Shown: piece after piece, positions 18,385 through 28,384 of the stretch
Position numbering within the stretch: the first letter of the stretch is position 1
Layout: each line of letters opens with the position of its first letter
Origin: a bacterium
GTDB lineage: Bacteria > Electryoneota > Tariuqbacteria > Tariuqbacterales > JADHWD01
Reading direction: 5' to 3'
Length of the DNA: 45,178 nt
NCBI GenBank assembly: GCA_016783645.1
Contig: JADHWD010000002.1
Coordinates: 1-45,178, forward strand
Translations under genes and position numbers: made by a program
Notes under the pieces: model-generated
Database searches by the model: none
The model's input: only the letters and a program-made list of their open reading frames with translations
What the model was told of the DNA's origin: nothing

Positions 18385-18510
18385 ATGGCTAAGCGAAGAA
18401 GGCGGATGAAGCCGCGGGAAAAAAAGCAGTTACTCTTGACAGTAGTTTTAAGTGTCGTCACAGCATTAATTTTAATTTATTTTTTTCAATGCTTTGAACC
18501 GAACTTCTAA
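18385..18510 (+). CDS. 41-aa basic single-TM microprotein MAKRRRRMKPREKKQLLLTVVLSVVTALILIYFFQCFEPNF
   Basis: Not in the supplied ORF track; Shine-Dalgarno-like CGGAGGG 7 nt upstream of ATG; N-in type TM topology; between murG and murC. Confidence 0.6.
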   Translation: MAKRRRRMKPREKKQLLLTVVLSVVTALILIYFFQCFEPNF

Positions 18511-18552
18511 CCTTATTAATTCAAGAATTTAACAAGGATGTACAGGATAAAC

Positions 18553-18792
18553 CCTCATGCGCCGGCAGCGCACAACTTAACATGAAAATAGTTCGACCCC
18601 TTCAGGGTCGTCAAGATTAATGTTCTTCTTCCGTAGGTTTCACCTACGGCTATTCATATTTTTCCCCTTCGGGGAAGGGCGGCCGCAAGGGCCGCCCCTA
18701 CATTCCCGGATGTAAGTGTGGTGTCATGCGTCCCCGCATGACACTAAGACATTGTTATTATTGTATATGGTGTCAACTACGGAGAGTCGAAC
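18553..18792 (+). repeat. Mosaic of intergenic palindromic elements between the 41-aa ORF and murC
   Basis: CATGCGCCGGCAGCGCACAACTTAACATGAAAATAG, CGACCCCTTCAGGGTCG, CCGTAGGTTTCACCTACGG, CCCCTTCGGGG, GGGCGGCC-GCAAG-GGCCGCCC, GTGTCATGCG-TCCC-CGCATGACAC. Confidence 0.8.
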
Positions 18793-19152
18793 CATATTGA
18801 ACTAAACCATAGACCCCAGCCCCTAAACCCTATTTTCAAGATAAACAGGATAAATCTTTTATTTTTAAAGTTATATAGTCTAAATTTTCAGATTCGGACT
18901 TGGAATTTTAATAAATTTTAGTTGTTTGACAAGGCAGGATTGAGGCAATTCTGCCTCCACGGAGAGCGCTCTTCTTGTGGATCCGGGATTGTCTCAATCC
19001 CGGCGTTATGCGCTTCACAATGCTATAATGTGACTGAATTTTGAATCCTGTAAATCCTGTATATCCGTAGTTAATTTATGAGTAATTCAGGTTAAGAAGG
19101 TAAAATAAAATATTTCCGTATATTTCAGTATGGAAATTGATTACAGGCTTAA

Positions 19153-20538
19153 ATGTTATTCCGAAAATTCAGAAAAATCCATTTTATAGGGATTGGCGGG
19201 ATTGGTATGAGCGGTATCGCTGAAATCCTGCACAATCTGGGCTTTGAAATCACGGGTTCTGACTTGCAGAAGACAGCTGTCACCGATAGATTGGAATCAT
19301 TGGGTATCAGGATATATCAGGGGCATTCTGGGGAGAATCTTGGTGAAGCAGAGGTGGCAGTATATTCCTCGGCAGTGGCAGGTGATAATTCGGAGGTGGC
19401 ATGCGCCCGTCAGCGCGGTATCCCTGTCATCCGGCGGGCTGAAATGCTGTCCGAACTGATGAGGATGAAATTCGGTATTGCGGTGGCAGGCACTCATGGA
19501 AAAACTACCACTACCTCCATGATCGGCACGGTGCTGGAGCATGCGGGGATGGACCCAACAGTAATTGTGGGAGGCTTATCGCCGGTCACCGGCAGTAACG
19601 CCCGTTTGGGAAAGAGTGAATTTTTAGTGGTGGAAGCTGACGAATTCGACCGCTCCTTTCTCAAACTCACTTCCACCATCGCAGTTATCACAACCTTGGA
19701 ACTGGAACATCTTGACTGCTACAGCGATATGGATGATTTGAAACGCGCCTTCGCCGAATTCGCCAATAAAACACCTTTTTTCGGCACCGTAATACTATGT
19801 ATCGATGAACCGGCGGTCAGAGATTTACTGCCTTTAATCGACAGGCCTAAACTTACATACGGCTTCGATTCAAACGCGGATATCAGATGCGGCAGGATTG
19901 AAATCTCCGGGATGAAATCCCGCTTCCAGATATATAATAAGGATGAAGAACTAGGCTGGGCGGAATTAGCTGTTTTAGGCAGACATAACATAAAAAACGC
20001 TTTAGCCGCGACCGCCGCCGCTTTGGAACTTGACATACCGTTCACAAAAATAGTCGAGGGATTGAAGAAATTCACTGGAGTTAAGCGCCGATTTGAGATA
20101 AAAGGAGAAATCGGAGGGGTGATGGTGGTCGATGATTACGCTCATCATCCCACCGAAACGGCGGTCACTCTCGAAGCGGTCAGGAATAGTTTCGACCGCC
20201 GTATTATCGCGGTTTTCCAGCCGCATCTTTACAGCCGCACCAGAGATTTTCATGAAGATTTCGGAAAATCTTTTAAGAATTCGGATATACTGATATTAGC
20301 CCCCATCTATCCCGCCAGAGAAAAGCCGCTGCCGGGTGTCTCCACCGTTTTGATAGCGGAGGCGGCGCGGAAAGCGGGTCATCCTGATGTCAGATATATT
20401 GAAAATAAGGATTTTATCGCTAAAGAATTAGCCGTATTGGTGAAACCAGGGGATATTGTGATCACTATGGGAGCCGGTGATATATGGAAGAGCGGTGAAG
20501 AATTGTGCGGAATTCTCAAGGAATTTGACAAGGGATGA
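19153..20538 (+). CDS. murC: UDP-N-acetylmuramate--L-alanine ligase MurC
   Basis: 461 aa; KIHFIGIGGIGMSGIAEIL, AVAGTHGKTTTTSMIG, VVEADEFDRSFLKL, VVDDYAHHPTE, FQPHLYSRTRDF. Confidence 0.97.
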   Translation: MLFRKFRKIHFIGIGGIGMSGIAEILHNLGFEITGSDLQKTAVTDRLESLGIRIYQGHSGENLGEAEVAVYSSAVAGDNSEVACARQRGIPVIRRAEMLSELMRMKFGIAVAGTHGKTTTTSMIGTVLEHAGMDPTVIVGGLSPVTGSNARLGKSEFLVVEADEFDRSFLKLTSTIAVITTLELEHLDCYSDMDDLKRAFAEFANKTPFFGTVILCIDEPAVRDLLPLIDRPKLTYGFDSNADIRCGRIEISGMKSRFQIYNKDEELGWAELAVLGRHNIKNALAATAAALELDIPFTKIVEGLKKFTGVKRRFEIKGEIGGVMVVDDYAHHPTETAVTLEAVRNSFDRRIIAVFQPHLYSRTRDFHEDFGKSFKNSDILILAPIYPAREKPLPGVSTVLIAEAARKAGHPDVRYIENKDFIAKELAVLVKPGDIVITMGAGDIWKSGEELCGILKEFDKG

Positions 20539-20542
20539 TGAG

Positions 20543-21478
20543 ATGGAAAGGCGGGATAGAAACGGAGAGGATTTTCATGAGATTGAGCATCCGGAATCAC
20601 GCAGATTGAGTGAATTCACTTCCTATCGCGTAGGGGGTCCCGCGAAGCGGATTTTAGTTCCTCGACACAAAGAGGAGCTTGTTAGTATTATCCGCTTGCT
20701 GAAAGATGAAGCGGAGGATTATTATATCATCGGCGGAGGATCAAATTTATTGGTCTCCGATAGAGGCTTCGACGGCGCTGTCATCCTTATGACTGAATGC
20801 TGTCTGGATTTGCAGATTGAAGACGGGGAGGTTCACTGCGGTTCCGGCATAGAACTTTTAACGCTGATAAGCGCCGCAATAAACTCTGGTTTAGGCGGAT
20901 TAGAACGATTAGCCGGTATTCCGGGGACTGTCGGCGGGGCGTTGATGATGAACGCCGGCGCTTACGGCAGTGAAATATCCGACAGATTGAAAAGGGTCGA
21001 AATCCTTGACGAGAATGGAAAATTCATGGCGCTTGATAAAGATAAAATCGGTTTTTCTTATCGTAACGCTCCCGGATTGGAAAACAAATTTATACTATCC
21101 GCAGAATTTGAACTGCAACCCGGCGAATGGGTCGGTCCCGCTAAGATGGCGGTGGAAATAATGAGGATGCGCGCCGCCAAGCAGCCTCTGGAATATCCCT
21201 CTGCAGGATCAGTATTTAAGCGTAATTCCGCAGGTCCCGCCGGAATGTTCATAGAATGGGCGGGATTGAAAGGGATGAGATTAGGGGGAGCGCAGATATC
21301 GGAAAAACACGCCAATTTTATCATTAACCGCGGCGGCGCTAAAGCTCTGGAAATTTTAACATTAATGAAAAGAATGCAAAAAATGGTATATGAGAAATAC
21401 GGAATAGAACTGGAATTGGAACAGCGTCTGATAGGATTCACTCCTGAAGAGCTGGAAAATCCTGAGGCTTTTCTATGA
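20543..21478 (+). CDS. murB: UDP-N-acetylenolpyruvoylglucosamine reductase MurB
   Basis: TSYRVGGPAKRILVP, YIIGGGSNLLVSD, GIPGTVGGALMMNAGAYGSEI, SAGSVFKR; ORF opens at 20477 but ATG 20543 is more likely. Confidence 0.95.
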   Translation: MERRDRNGEDFHEIEHPESRRLSEFTSYRVGGPAKRILVPRHKEELVSIIRLLKDEAEDYYIIGGGSNLLVSDRGFDGAVILMTECCLDLQIEDGEVHCGSGIELLTLISAAINSGLGGLERLAGIPGTVGGALMMNAGAYGSEISDRLKRVEILDENGKFMALDKDKIGFSYRNAPGLENKFILSAEFELQPGEWVGPAKMAVEIMRMRAAKQPLEYPSAGSVFKRNSAGPAGMFIEWAGLKGMRLGGAQISEKHANFIINRGGAKALEILTLMKRMQKMVYEKYGIELELEQRLIGFTPEELENPEAFL

Positions 21479-22203
21479 GACGCCGCAGGAAGAAAAATCC
21501 CTGGAACGCGGTTCTGCTTCTGCTGTTCATCGGAATCGGTGGTTTCGCTTTATGGAAATTAGTGTTCTGGTCTTTACAAACGGAATCCTTCGCAGTGAAG
21601 CAGGTGAATATAAAGGGATTGAGATATCAGGATAAAACATCGGTCTCAACTATCATAAATTCGGCGCTGGGGCAGAATATTTTCAGAGTCGGATTGGATT
21701 CATTAGAAATGCGGGTGGAAAGACTGCCTTGGATTAAGAAGGCGAGATTATATCGTTCCTTTCCGGCGCATTTGAATTTAGTTGTAGAAGAGCGGTCATT
21801 GATAGCGGCGCTTAACCGCGGCGGCAGATTGATCGGTGTGGACTGTGATGGCAACACCACTGCGGAACTGCGTCCGGGCGAGGTATTCGATCTCCCTATA
21901 ATATCTAAACTACGCAGCGGAGAAAAGGAGATGAAACAAGCTGTCGATTTCCTAACCGCGGCCTATACTCTCAGCCCCGCTATCTATTCCCGCATCTCTG
22001 AAGTCACCATGTACCAAGGTAAATTGGCGGTTTTAATGGGGGAGAACGCTCAATTAATCATAATCGGCGCCGGGCAATATGCGAATAAGTTAATCAAATT
22101 ATGGGCGCTTCTTGAAAAATCAGATTGGAAACCCGGCGCTTATTCGATTATTGATCTAAGATTTTCCCGGCAGGTGATATTGAAAAAAGACGGAAATTCG
22201 TGA
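21475..22203 (+). CDS. ftsQ: FtsQ/DivIB (POTRA domain) division protein
   Basis: 242 aa; N-terminal TM, FAVKQVNIKGLRYQDKTSV, LPWIKKARLYRSFPAHLNLVVEER; ATGA overlap with murB. Confidence 0.88.
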   Translation: MRRRRKKNPWNAVLLLLFIGIGGFALWKLVFWSLQTESFAVKQVNIKGLRYQDKTSVSTIINSALGQNIFRVGLDSLEMRVERLPWIKKARLYRSFPAHLNLVVEERSLIAALNRGGRLIGVDCDGNTTAELRPGEVFDLPIISKLRSGEKEMKQAVDFLTAAYTLSPAIYSRISEVTMYQGKLAVLMGENAQLIIIGAGQYANKLIKLWALLEKSDWKPGAYSIIDLRFSRQVILKKDGNS

Positions 22204-22361
22204 GAAACAATATTACTAAATAGTGTTTTATTCATGTGTGCGAGTCTTAGCATAACGGATTTTAAAATTATAAGAATTGCAAAATGATTTTTCTTGCCCC
22301 ATTGACTTAACAACTTGCAGACTTGCAGACATATTTTAAAAAATTAAAGAGGTATCCTGTG

Positions 22362-23624
22362 ATGCAAGGCAGTCGAAAAATAGTGGGATTAGATTTAGGA
22401 ACTACCAAAGTTTCCTGCATCATCGCCGAAGTGGACGAAGACGGTATTCCTTCGATTGTAGGAGTGAGCAGTTATCCCGCTCAGGGGATGCGGCGCGGTG
22501 TGGTGATAAATATTGAACAGACGGCGGCGACTATTGAAAAAGCGGTTGCGGAAGCTGAAAGGATGGCCGGCACAGAGGTCTCAGCGGTTTATACCGGAAT
22601 AGCCGGCGACCATATCCGCAGTATCAATTCCCGCGGAGTCATCGCCATCACCCGCCGGGGCGGGAATGTGAGTCAGAATGAAATCCGCCAGGATGATGTA
22701 GACCGGGTGGTAGAAGCGGCGAAAGCGGTGTCCATGCCTATGGATAGGGAAGTGATTCATGTGATAGTCCAGCAGTTCATCGTCGATGACCAAAAAGGGA
22801 TTAAAAATCCGGTAGGACAAGCCGGTGTGAGACTTGAGGCGGATGTTCACATAATCACCGGAGCGGTCGCTTCCGCACAGAATGTCTACCGCTGTGTGAA
22901 AAGAGCGGGTATCACGGTCAGAGATTTGGTGTTAGAACCCTTGGCTTCCAGTTATGCGGTATTAGAGGAGAACGAGCGGGAATTGGGAGTGGGGATGATA
23001 GATTTAGGCGGAGGCACCAGCGATATCGCTATTTTCGAGGATGGTGTGATCAAACACACTCATGTGCTGGCGGTCGGTGGGCAGTTAGTCACCAGAGATA
23101 TAGCTATCGGACTCAACATACCGCTGGATCAGGCTGAAAAATTGAAACTCGAACACGGCTTGGCGCATCCATCATTGGTGAAAGAGGATATAGAGATTAA
23201 ATTACCGAAATTCGGCAGCCGTCCCGCCAGCAGTATCGCCGCTTCGGAACTGACCGGAATTATCCATTTCCGGATGCGGGAGATATTTGAATTCGCCCGC
23301 GATGAAATCATCAGAATGCTCGGCGCTAATTATCAGCAGAAACTGCCGGCGGGTTTAATATTAACCGGCGGAGGCGCACTCCTGCCGGGCACCGATATCC
23401 TCGCCGGTGAAGTGCTGGGATTCCCTGTGCAGATACGGGGATCGCTGGGTGTCAGCGGTTTGACCAGCTTGGTAGACAGCCCGGTCTACGCCACCGGAGT
23501 CGGTCTGATTCTATACGGAATGAAATTCGGCGGCGATACCGATGCTTTCCTCGGCGATGAAAGCAAAGTCTTTGAAAAAATCCTCAACCGCATGAAACGC
23601 TGGTGGGATGAGTTTTTCACTTAA
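22362..23624 (+). CDS. ftsA: Cell division protein FtsA
   Basis: KIVGLDLGTTKVSCIIAEV, EPLASSYAVLEENERELGVGMIDLGGGTSDIAIF, LTGGGALLPG; ORF opens at 22323, ATG 22362 likely. Confidence 0.95.
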   Translation: MQGSRKIVGLDLGTTKVSCIIAEVDEDGIPSIVGVSSYPAQGMRRGVVINIEQTAATIEKAVAEAERMAGTEVSAVYTGIAGDHIRSINSRGVIAITRRGGNVSQNEIRQDDVDRVVEAAKAVSMPMDREVIHVIVQQFIVDDQKGIKNPVGQAGVRLEADVHIITGAVASAQNVYRCVKRAGITVRDLVLEPLASSYAVLEENERELGVGMIDLGGGTSDIAIFEDGVIKHTHVLAVGGQLVTRDIAIGLNIPLDQAEKLKLEHGLAHPSLVKEDIEIKLPKFGSRPASSIAASELTGIIHFRMREIFEFARDEIIRMLGANYQQKLPAGLILTGGGALLPGTDILAGEVLGFPVQIRGSLGVSGLTSLVDSPVYATGVGLILYGMKFGGDTDAFLGDESKVFEKILNRMKRWWDEFFT

Positions 23625-23639
23625 ACGCGCTATGCGCTG

Positions 23640-23751
23640 CCGGTGCACGATGAAGCATGAAAATAGTTTCAAGGGCATCCGCAAGGGATGCCCCTACAAT
23701 ATTATTGTTCTGCCAGGTCTTGTCCCAGCTTAACGGGATGTGACCTGGCAG
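23640..23751 (+). repeat. Composite intergenic repeat between ftsA and ftsZ
   Basis: ACGATGAAGCATGAAAATAG + GGGCATCC-GCAAG-GGATGCCCCTACAAT + CTGCCAGGTC...GACCTGGCAG. Confidence 0.78.
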
Positions 23752-24049
23752 CGTCAGATCACACTTGCGTTTCCGTAAGAAGGTACTGTCGCAACGATAG
23801 AACAATGTTCTGTCCATACCGGATTCCCGCCTGTGCGGGAATGGCGGCGTTCCCTCTCGTTCCCACGCTCCAGCGTGGGAATGCATACCTAATTCTCATT
23901 CCCACGCTGAAACATGGGAATGAGAAAGCAGCTAACAGCTAATAAATATTTTCAATGTATCAACAAATGAACACGAACAGTATAGTCATTTCTCAATTCA
24001 TTAAGGAGTACGGTATGAAAGGAAGAAGTTTATTACAGGAGGGCAGCCG

Positions 24050-25231
24050 ATGAGTGAACGATTCAAATTGGAATTGGCTGACGGATTTGAACAGCACGCC
24101 GAGATTGTGGTGGTCGGCGTGGGCGGAGCGGGCAAAAATGCGGTCAACAACATGATTAATTCCGGCATGAGCGGGGTTGATTTCGTAGTGGTGAACACCG
24201 ATGTGCAGGCATTGGAATCCAGTTTGGCTGACCGCAGAATCCAGATAGGCCGTAACATCACCAAGGGATTAGGCGCCGGAGCTAATCCGGAAATCGGCCG
24301 TCAAGCTATCGAAGAAGACCGGGACTCGGTGGCTGACGCTATATCCGGTGCGGATATGGTATTTATCACCGCCGGTATGGGCGGCGGGACTGGCACCGGA
24401 GCCGCGCCGGTGATAGCGGAAATCGCCCGTGAAAACGGAGCTTTGACGGTCGGAGTCGTCACCAAACCCTTCATGTTTGAAGGCGCTAAGCGCAACCAGA
24501 GAGCTGCCGCTGGTATCGAAGAATTAAAAGGGAAAATCGATACTTTAATCGTGATACCCAATCAGCGGTTATTGGAGATTGTCCCTGAAGACGCTCCTCT
24601 GCAGGAAGCATTCAAGAAAGCCGATGATGTTTTACTGCAGGCGACCAAAGGAATATCCGATTTAATCACCATACCGGGACTGATAAATCTCGATTTCGCC
24701 GATGTGAAGACGGTGATGTCGGAGATGGGAGACGCTTTGATGGGGATCGGTAAGGGCGAAGGCAGTAACCGCGCTGTAGAAGCGGCGAAGAATGCCATCA
24801 CCAGCCCCTTGCTCGATGAAATCAACATCAAAGGCGCTAAAGGTGTTCTCATCAATATCACCGGCGGATCCAGCCTGTCGCTTCATGAAGTGGGCAAAGC
24901 CACTGATATCATCTACCAAGCCGCCGGCAATGACGCCAATATTATCTTCGGCGTCGTCATCGATCCCAGCATGAACGATTCGATCAATGTCACTGTCATC
25001 GCTACCGGATTCAACGAAAACGGCCGGAAGCAGATTATAAGACCCGGAATAGAAAGGATCACCAGCTTCCAGCCGTCTGACGAGGAAGTCCATAATATCC
25101 CCTCTATCCATCGTAAAAGATATCCCCGCAATGTCGATGAACATCGGCTGGATTCCAACACTGTGGAGGCTTTTAGCCTTGATGAACTTGAAATACCGAC
25201 ATTCATCCGCCGCTCAAAAGTAGGGAACTGA
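24050..25231 (+). CDS. ftsZ: Cell division GTPase FtsZ
   Basis: 393 aa; [47 protein letters not shown]-terminal peptide [14 protein letters not shown]. Confidence 0.98.
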   Translation: MSERFKLELADGFEQHAEIVVVGVGGAGKNAVNNMINSGMSGVDFVVVNTDVQALESSLADRRIQIGRNITKGLGAGANPEIGRQAIEEDRDSVADAISGADMVFITAGMGGGTGTGAAPVIAEIARENGALTVGVVTKPFMFEGAKRNQRAAAGIEELKGKIDTLIVIPNQRLLEIVPEDAPLQEAFKKADDVLLQATKGISDLITIPGLINLDFADVKTVMSEMGDALMGIGKGEGSNRAVEAAKNAITSPLLDEINIKGAKGVLINITGGSSLSLHEVGKATDIIYQAAGNDANIIFGVVIDPSMNDSINVTVIATGFNENGRKQIIRPGIERITSFQPSDEEVHNIPSIHRKRYPRNVDEHRLDSNTVEAFSLDELEIPTFIRRSKVGN

Positions 25232-25292
25232 GAGGATAAGAAGATATTAAATTGGATAATATTTTTAATAACCCTCAGCGCTTTCATGCGCA

Positions 25293-25453
25293 CCTCCAAG
25301 CCCCATAAGCGCTTAAATAAGCGGAATTGAATGTTCTTGTAAGGGCGAAGCATTTTAGGTTAACAATAAAAATATTAATCACTTACAAAAAATGCTTCGC
25401 CCCTACATCCCTTGAATATATGTCTTAATTAAGCGCTTATGCCTCCAAGCCCC
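25293..25453. repeat. Palindromic MITE-like element, copy B, flanked by 12-bp direct repeats
   Basis: CCTCCAAGCCCC direct repeats (25293-25304, 25442-25453) flanking perfect 13-bp TIRs CATAAGCGCTTAA (25304-25316) / TTAAGCGCTTATG (25429-25441). Confidence 0.8.
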
Positions 25454-25754
25454 CTTCATCCGAAGGGGGTTATTATTACAAAAGAAACAAAATAGGTTCA
25501 GTGATAGTTAAATTACTCAATCCGCTAAATTCACTGTGAATATTTAAAACCCGGATTCTGGGTTATGTGCTTAAAATATTCACCCGGTTGCTGATAATTT
25601 TATTTTTTTCTCTGATAATGTTGAAATTCATTGATATTAGTGTAATTGTATATTTTAATTGAATATGCATCTGCGCAATCAGTGAAAATCTGCGTTAATC
25701 TGCGGTTCAGATACTGGTTTACACAGAATCGAGGTAAAATAGTTAAGTAAAATA

Positions 25755-27275
25755 ATGTCTTCACATACGCCTAAGACTTCAAGCGAAAGACACCTGTATC
25801 AATATCAGTCCGGCAGATTCAAAGTCAGCCTGTTTTATCCGAACAGTTACCAGACAGCTATGGCGAGTCTGGGATTTCAGACGGTCTATCATTGTTTCAA
25901 TTCCCAGCCGGAATTCAGCGCGGAGAGGATATATTGGGATAATTCAGGACGGCCTTCAGCTTCCGTCAGTGGAGAAATATTAGCGCTGTCGATTTCTTAT
26001 GAACTGGATATTTTGAATTTCATTAAAGCCTTGATAAAATGGGGAATTGAACCTTTTGCTGATAAAAGGTCAGGACCTCTAATTGTTACAGGCGGGATAT
26101 TGACACTGATAAATCCTCTGCCTTTGGCTCCTTTCGTCGATTTATTTCTCATAGGAGATGGCGAGCATCTGATACCACGGTTCCGCCGGACATACCAAAG
26201 GTATTATCTGGAAGGGAAAGCGAAACTACTGGAGGAATTATCCAAAATCGAAGGATGCTGGGCGCCGGCTTTAGGCAAACCTCAGAATATCACACCGGTA
26301 TCGTATCCTCGTTCCAGCCCTTTGCATTCAGCGGTGATCACTCCCGACAGCCATTTCGGCGATATGTTTCTGATCGAAGCCGGCAGGGGATGTCCCCGCA
26401 AATGCAGGTTCTGCGCCTCCTGCCATATTCATAGATACGAATATCACCCGCCGGCTGATTTGATAGAAACTGTGAAACGGCACATCAATCCCCCGGCATT
26501 GGTGGGATTGATAGGATCAGCCCTCTCGGATTATCCTTACCTGAAAGAGTTGATAGGATATCTCGCCGGTAACGGTTATAAGATTTCCACATCCTCTCTG
26601 CGGGTCGATGCGGTCGATGATACGATTTTGAAGTATTTGGTGAACAGCGGTATGCGCACTTTGACAATTGCTCCGGAAGCTGGTTCTTTAAGATTGCGCA
26701 GGATAATCGGTAAAGGTATGAGCGACGCTCTGATTAAACGGGCGGTTAAAAAGGCGCGGGAAGCCGGATTCAATCGACTTAAGCTCTATTTTATGATAGG
26801 TCTACCCGGGGAAACCGACTCTGACATCGATGCGTTAATCAAGCTTGTTGAAGATATGTCGGAGATCTATAATTCCGGCGGACTGGAATTATCCCTCAAC
26901 GCTTTTATTCCTAAACCTCACACACCCTTCCAATGGGCGCCTTTCCGTGGTGAACCTTATTTAAAGAAAGTGCGAAAGAGAATCAAACAGGCTTTGCCGA
27001 AAATTAAATTCATACCGCGCAGTTCCGGGCAGGAAAAACTGCAGGCGCTTTTATCACTTGGTGACGAACGGATAGGGACTGCATTATATGAAAACATCAC
27101 TAAGGGGATATCGATACCGGCTGTTTTAAAAGACTTGGGAGTCAATATTGAAGAAACATTAGGATTAAAGGGCGCGGAATATCAACTGCCTTGGCGCGGT
27201 TTTCAATCCATCTTCGACACCGATTTTCTCTATAAGCAATGGCGGAAAGCGCAGATACTGGCTGAACTAACATGA
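25755..27275 (+). CDS. Radical SAM protein (B12-binding-like N-terminus)
   Basis: 506 aa; GRGCPRKCRFCAS (CxxxCxxC), LTIAPEAGSLRLRRIIGKG, LKLYFMIGLPGETDSDI. Confidence 0.9.
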   Translation: MSSHTPKTSSERHLYQYQSGRFKVSLFYPNSYQTAMASLGFQTVYHCFNSQPEFSAERIYWDNSGRPSASVSGEILALSISYELDILNFIKALIKWGIEPFADKRSGPLIVTGGILTLINPLPLAPFVDLFLIGDGEHLIPRFRRTYQRYYLEGKAKLLEELSKIEGCWAPALGKPQNITPVSYPRSSPLHSAVITPDSHFGDMFLIEAGRGCPRKCRFCASCHIHRYEYHPPADLIETVKRHINPPALVGLIGSALSDYPYLKELIGYLAGNGYKISTSSLRVDAVDDTILKYLVNSGMRTLTIAPEAGSLRLRRIIGKGMSDALIKRAVKKAREAGFNRLKLYFMIGLPGETDSDIDALIKLVEDMSEIYNSGGLELSLNAFIPKPHTPFQWAPFRGEPYLKKVRKRIKQALPKIKFIPRSSGQEKLQALLSLGDERIGTALYENITKGISIPAVLKDLGVNIEETLGLKGAEYQLPWRGFQSIFDTDFLYKQWRKAQILAELT

Positions 27276-27489
27276 TTTACCTTGAAAATAGATGGAAGGG
27301 CGGGTTATAAACCCGCCCCTACGAAGGGCGATGTAGGGGTGGGTTTTTAACCCACCCAAAGATTATCCGGTTTCGGAGAAACCGGGCTACCACCGCTATT
27401 TTCATGCTAAGTTGTCAGCCGTACGGCTGATGGGGGTTTATCTTGAAAATAGGGTTTAAGGGCTGGGGTCTAGGGTCTAATACCTTGTT

Positions 27490-27562
27490 CCGGCAGGTTT
27501 TGCACGCCATAAGCGGGTGTGACCTGCCAGTGTTGTCCCGGTTTCGCAGAAACCGGGCTGCC
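27490..27562 (+). repeat. Two-hairpin module (CCGGCAGGTT hairpin + CCCGGTTTC hairpin)
   Basis: CCGGCAGGTT 27490-27499 / GACCTGCCAG 27521-27530, then CCCGGTTTCGCAGAAACCGGG. Confidence 0.78.
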
Positions 27563-27779
27563 TTAAAACTAAGAGAATGGAGGTATTTTTAGTATATCTT
27601 TTCTTTACCCTTGACCCATTACCATGTTTTCATAAATCAAAAAAATCATAATAAATTATCAGATAACGGGAACCGGTGAATAAAGATCAAGTTTAATCTA
27701 TTGTGAAGATTTGCTTTTTTCAAATGAAAAAATTATATTTTTCAAACTTGATTAAATCACTAAAGCAAATCACGATAAT

Positions 27780-27944
27780 ATGCTGAAAAAAGAATTATTG
27801 GATATTCTCGCCTGCCCCAAATGTAAAGGGGATCTGGAGTATGATCAAGAGAACGAGGTTCTCATCTGTCATGCCTGCCGTTTGAAATATGAGGTCAAGG
27901 ATGACATTCCTATCATGCTCATAGACGAGGCGGAAAGTTTTTAA
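27780..27944 (+). CDS. Trm112-family small zinc-binding protein
   Basis: 54 aa not in ORF track: [54 protein letters not shown] (CPxC...CxxC). Confidence 0.9.
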   Translation: MLKKELLDILACPKCKGDLEYDQENEVLICHACRLKYEVKDDIPIMLIDEAESF

Positions 27945-27982
27945 CTAGGATTAAATTCATAGACGGAGCAGCTTATATAACA

Positions 27983-28057
27983 GTTCGTTAAAGGTTTTTT
28001 ACACATGTGTCAGCTTCCCATTGTATCGTAAATCATTGTGCATTCGCCTTTAACGAA
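27983..28057 (+). ncRNA. Possible structured 3' UTR / small RNA hairpin
   Basis: TTCGTTAAAGG / CCTTTAACGAA perfect 11-bp stem enclosing about 52 nt, directly followed by a terminator. Confidence 0.35.
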
Positions 28058-28066
28058 TTTGTGTTC

Positions 28067-28102
28067 AAACCGGATATTCGCGGCGGATGTTCGGTTTTTT
28101 TT
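28067..28102 (+). terminator. Rho-independent terminator downstream of the Trm112-like gene
   Basis: AAACCGGATATTCGCGGCGGATGTTCGGTTTTTTTT. Confidence 0.8.
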
Positions 28103-28384
28103 ATTTCAAGAGGTTCAGGCAGGAGAAACTCTCAAACTCCTTCAATACGCCGCCAAGCATGAATATAATCTCAAGGGCGACCGCAAGGGTCGCCCCTACA
28201 TGTCAGATGTTATTTGTAGGAGCAGACCAATGTGTCTGCCTTTAATTCAGTAGCCCGGTTTCTCCGAAACCGGGGAATTATTAGAGATATGAGACAGGAG
28301 ACCTGAGACTTCAATCGAAACTCGCAACTCGAAGTTATTTTCAGAAAAAAAACTTCCTTCAAAATTATTAAAATTTTTTCACTG

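Noticed and set aside
22206-22330. Possible small gene between ftsQ and ftsA
   Set aside because: No ORF with start and RBS; TTGCAGACTTGCAGAC is a short tandem phrase, and ftsA most likely starts at ATG 22362.
25293-25453. Element considered as an IS remnant with transposase
   Set aside because: Only about 138 bp between direct repeats and no coding capacity; MITE-like is the most that can be said.
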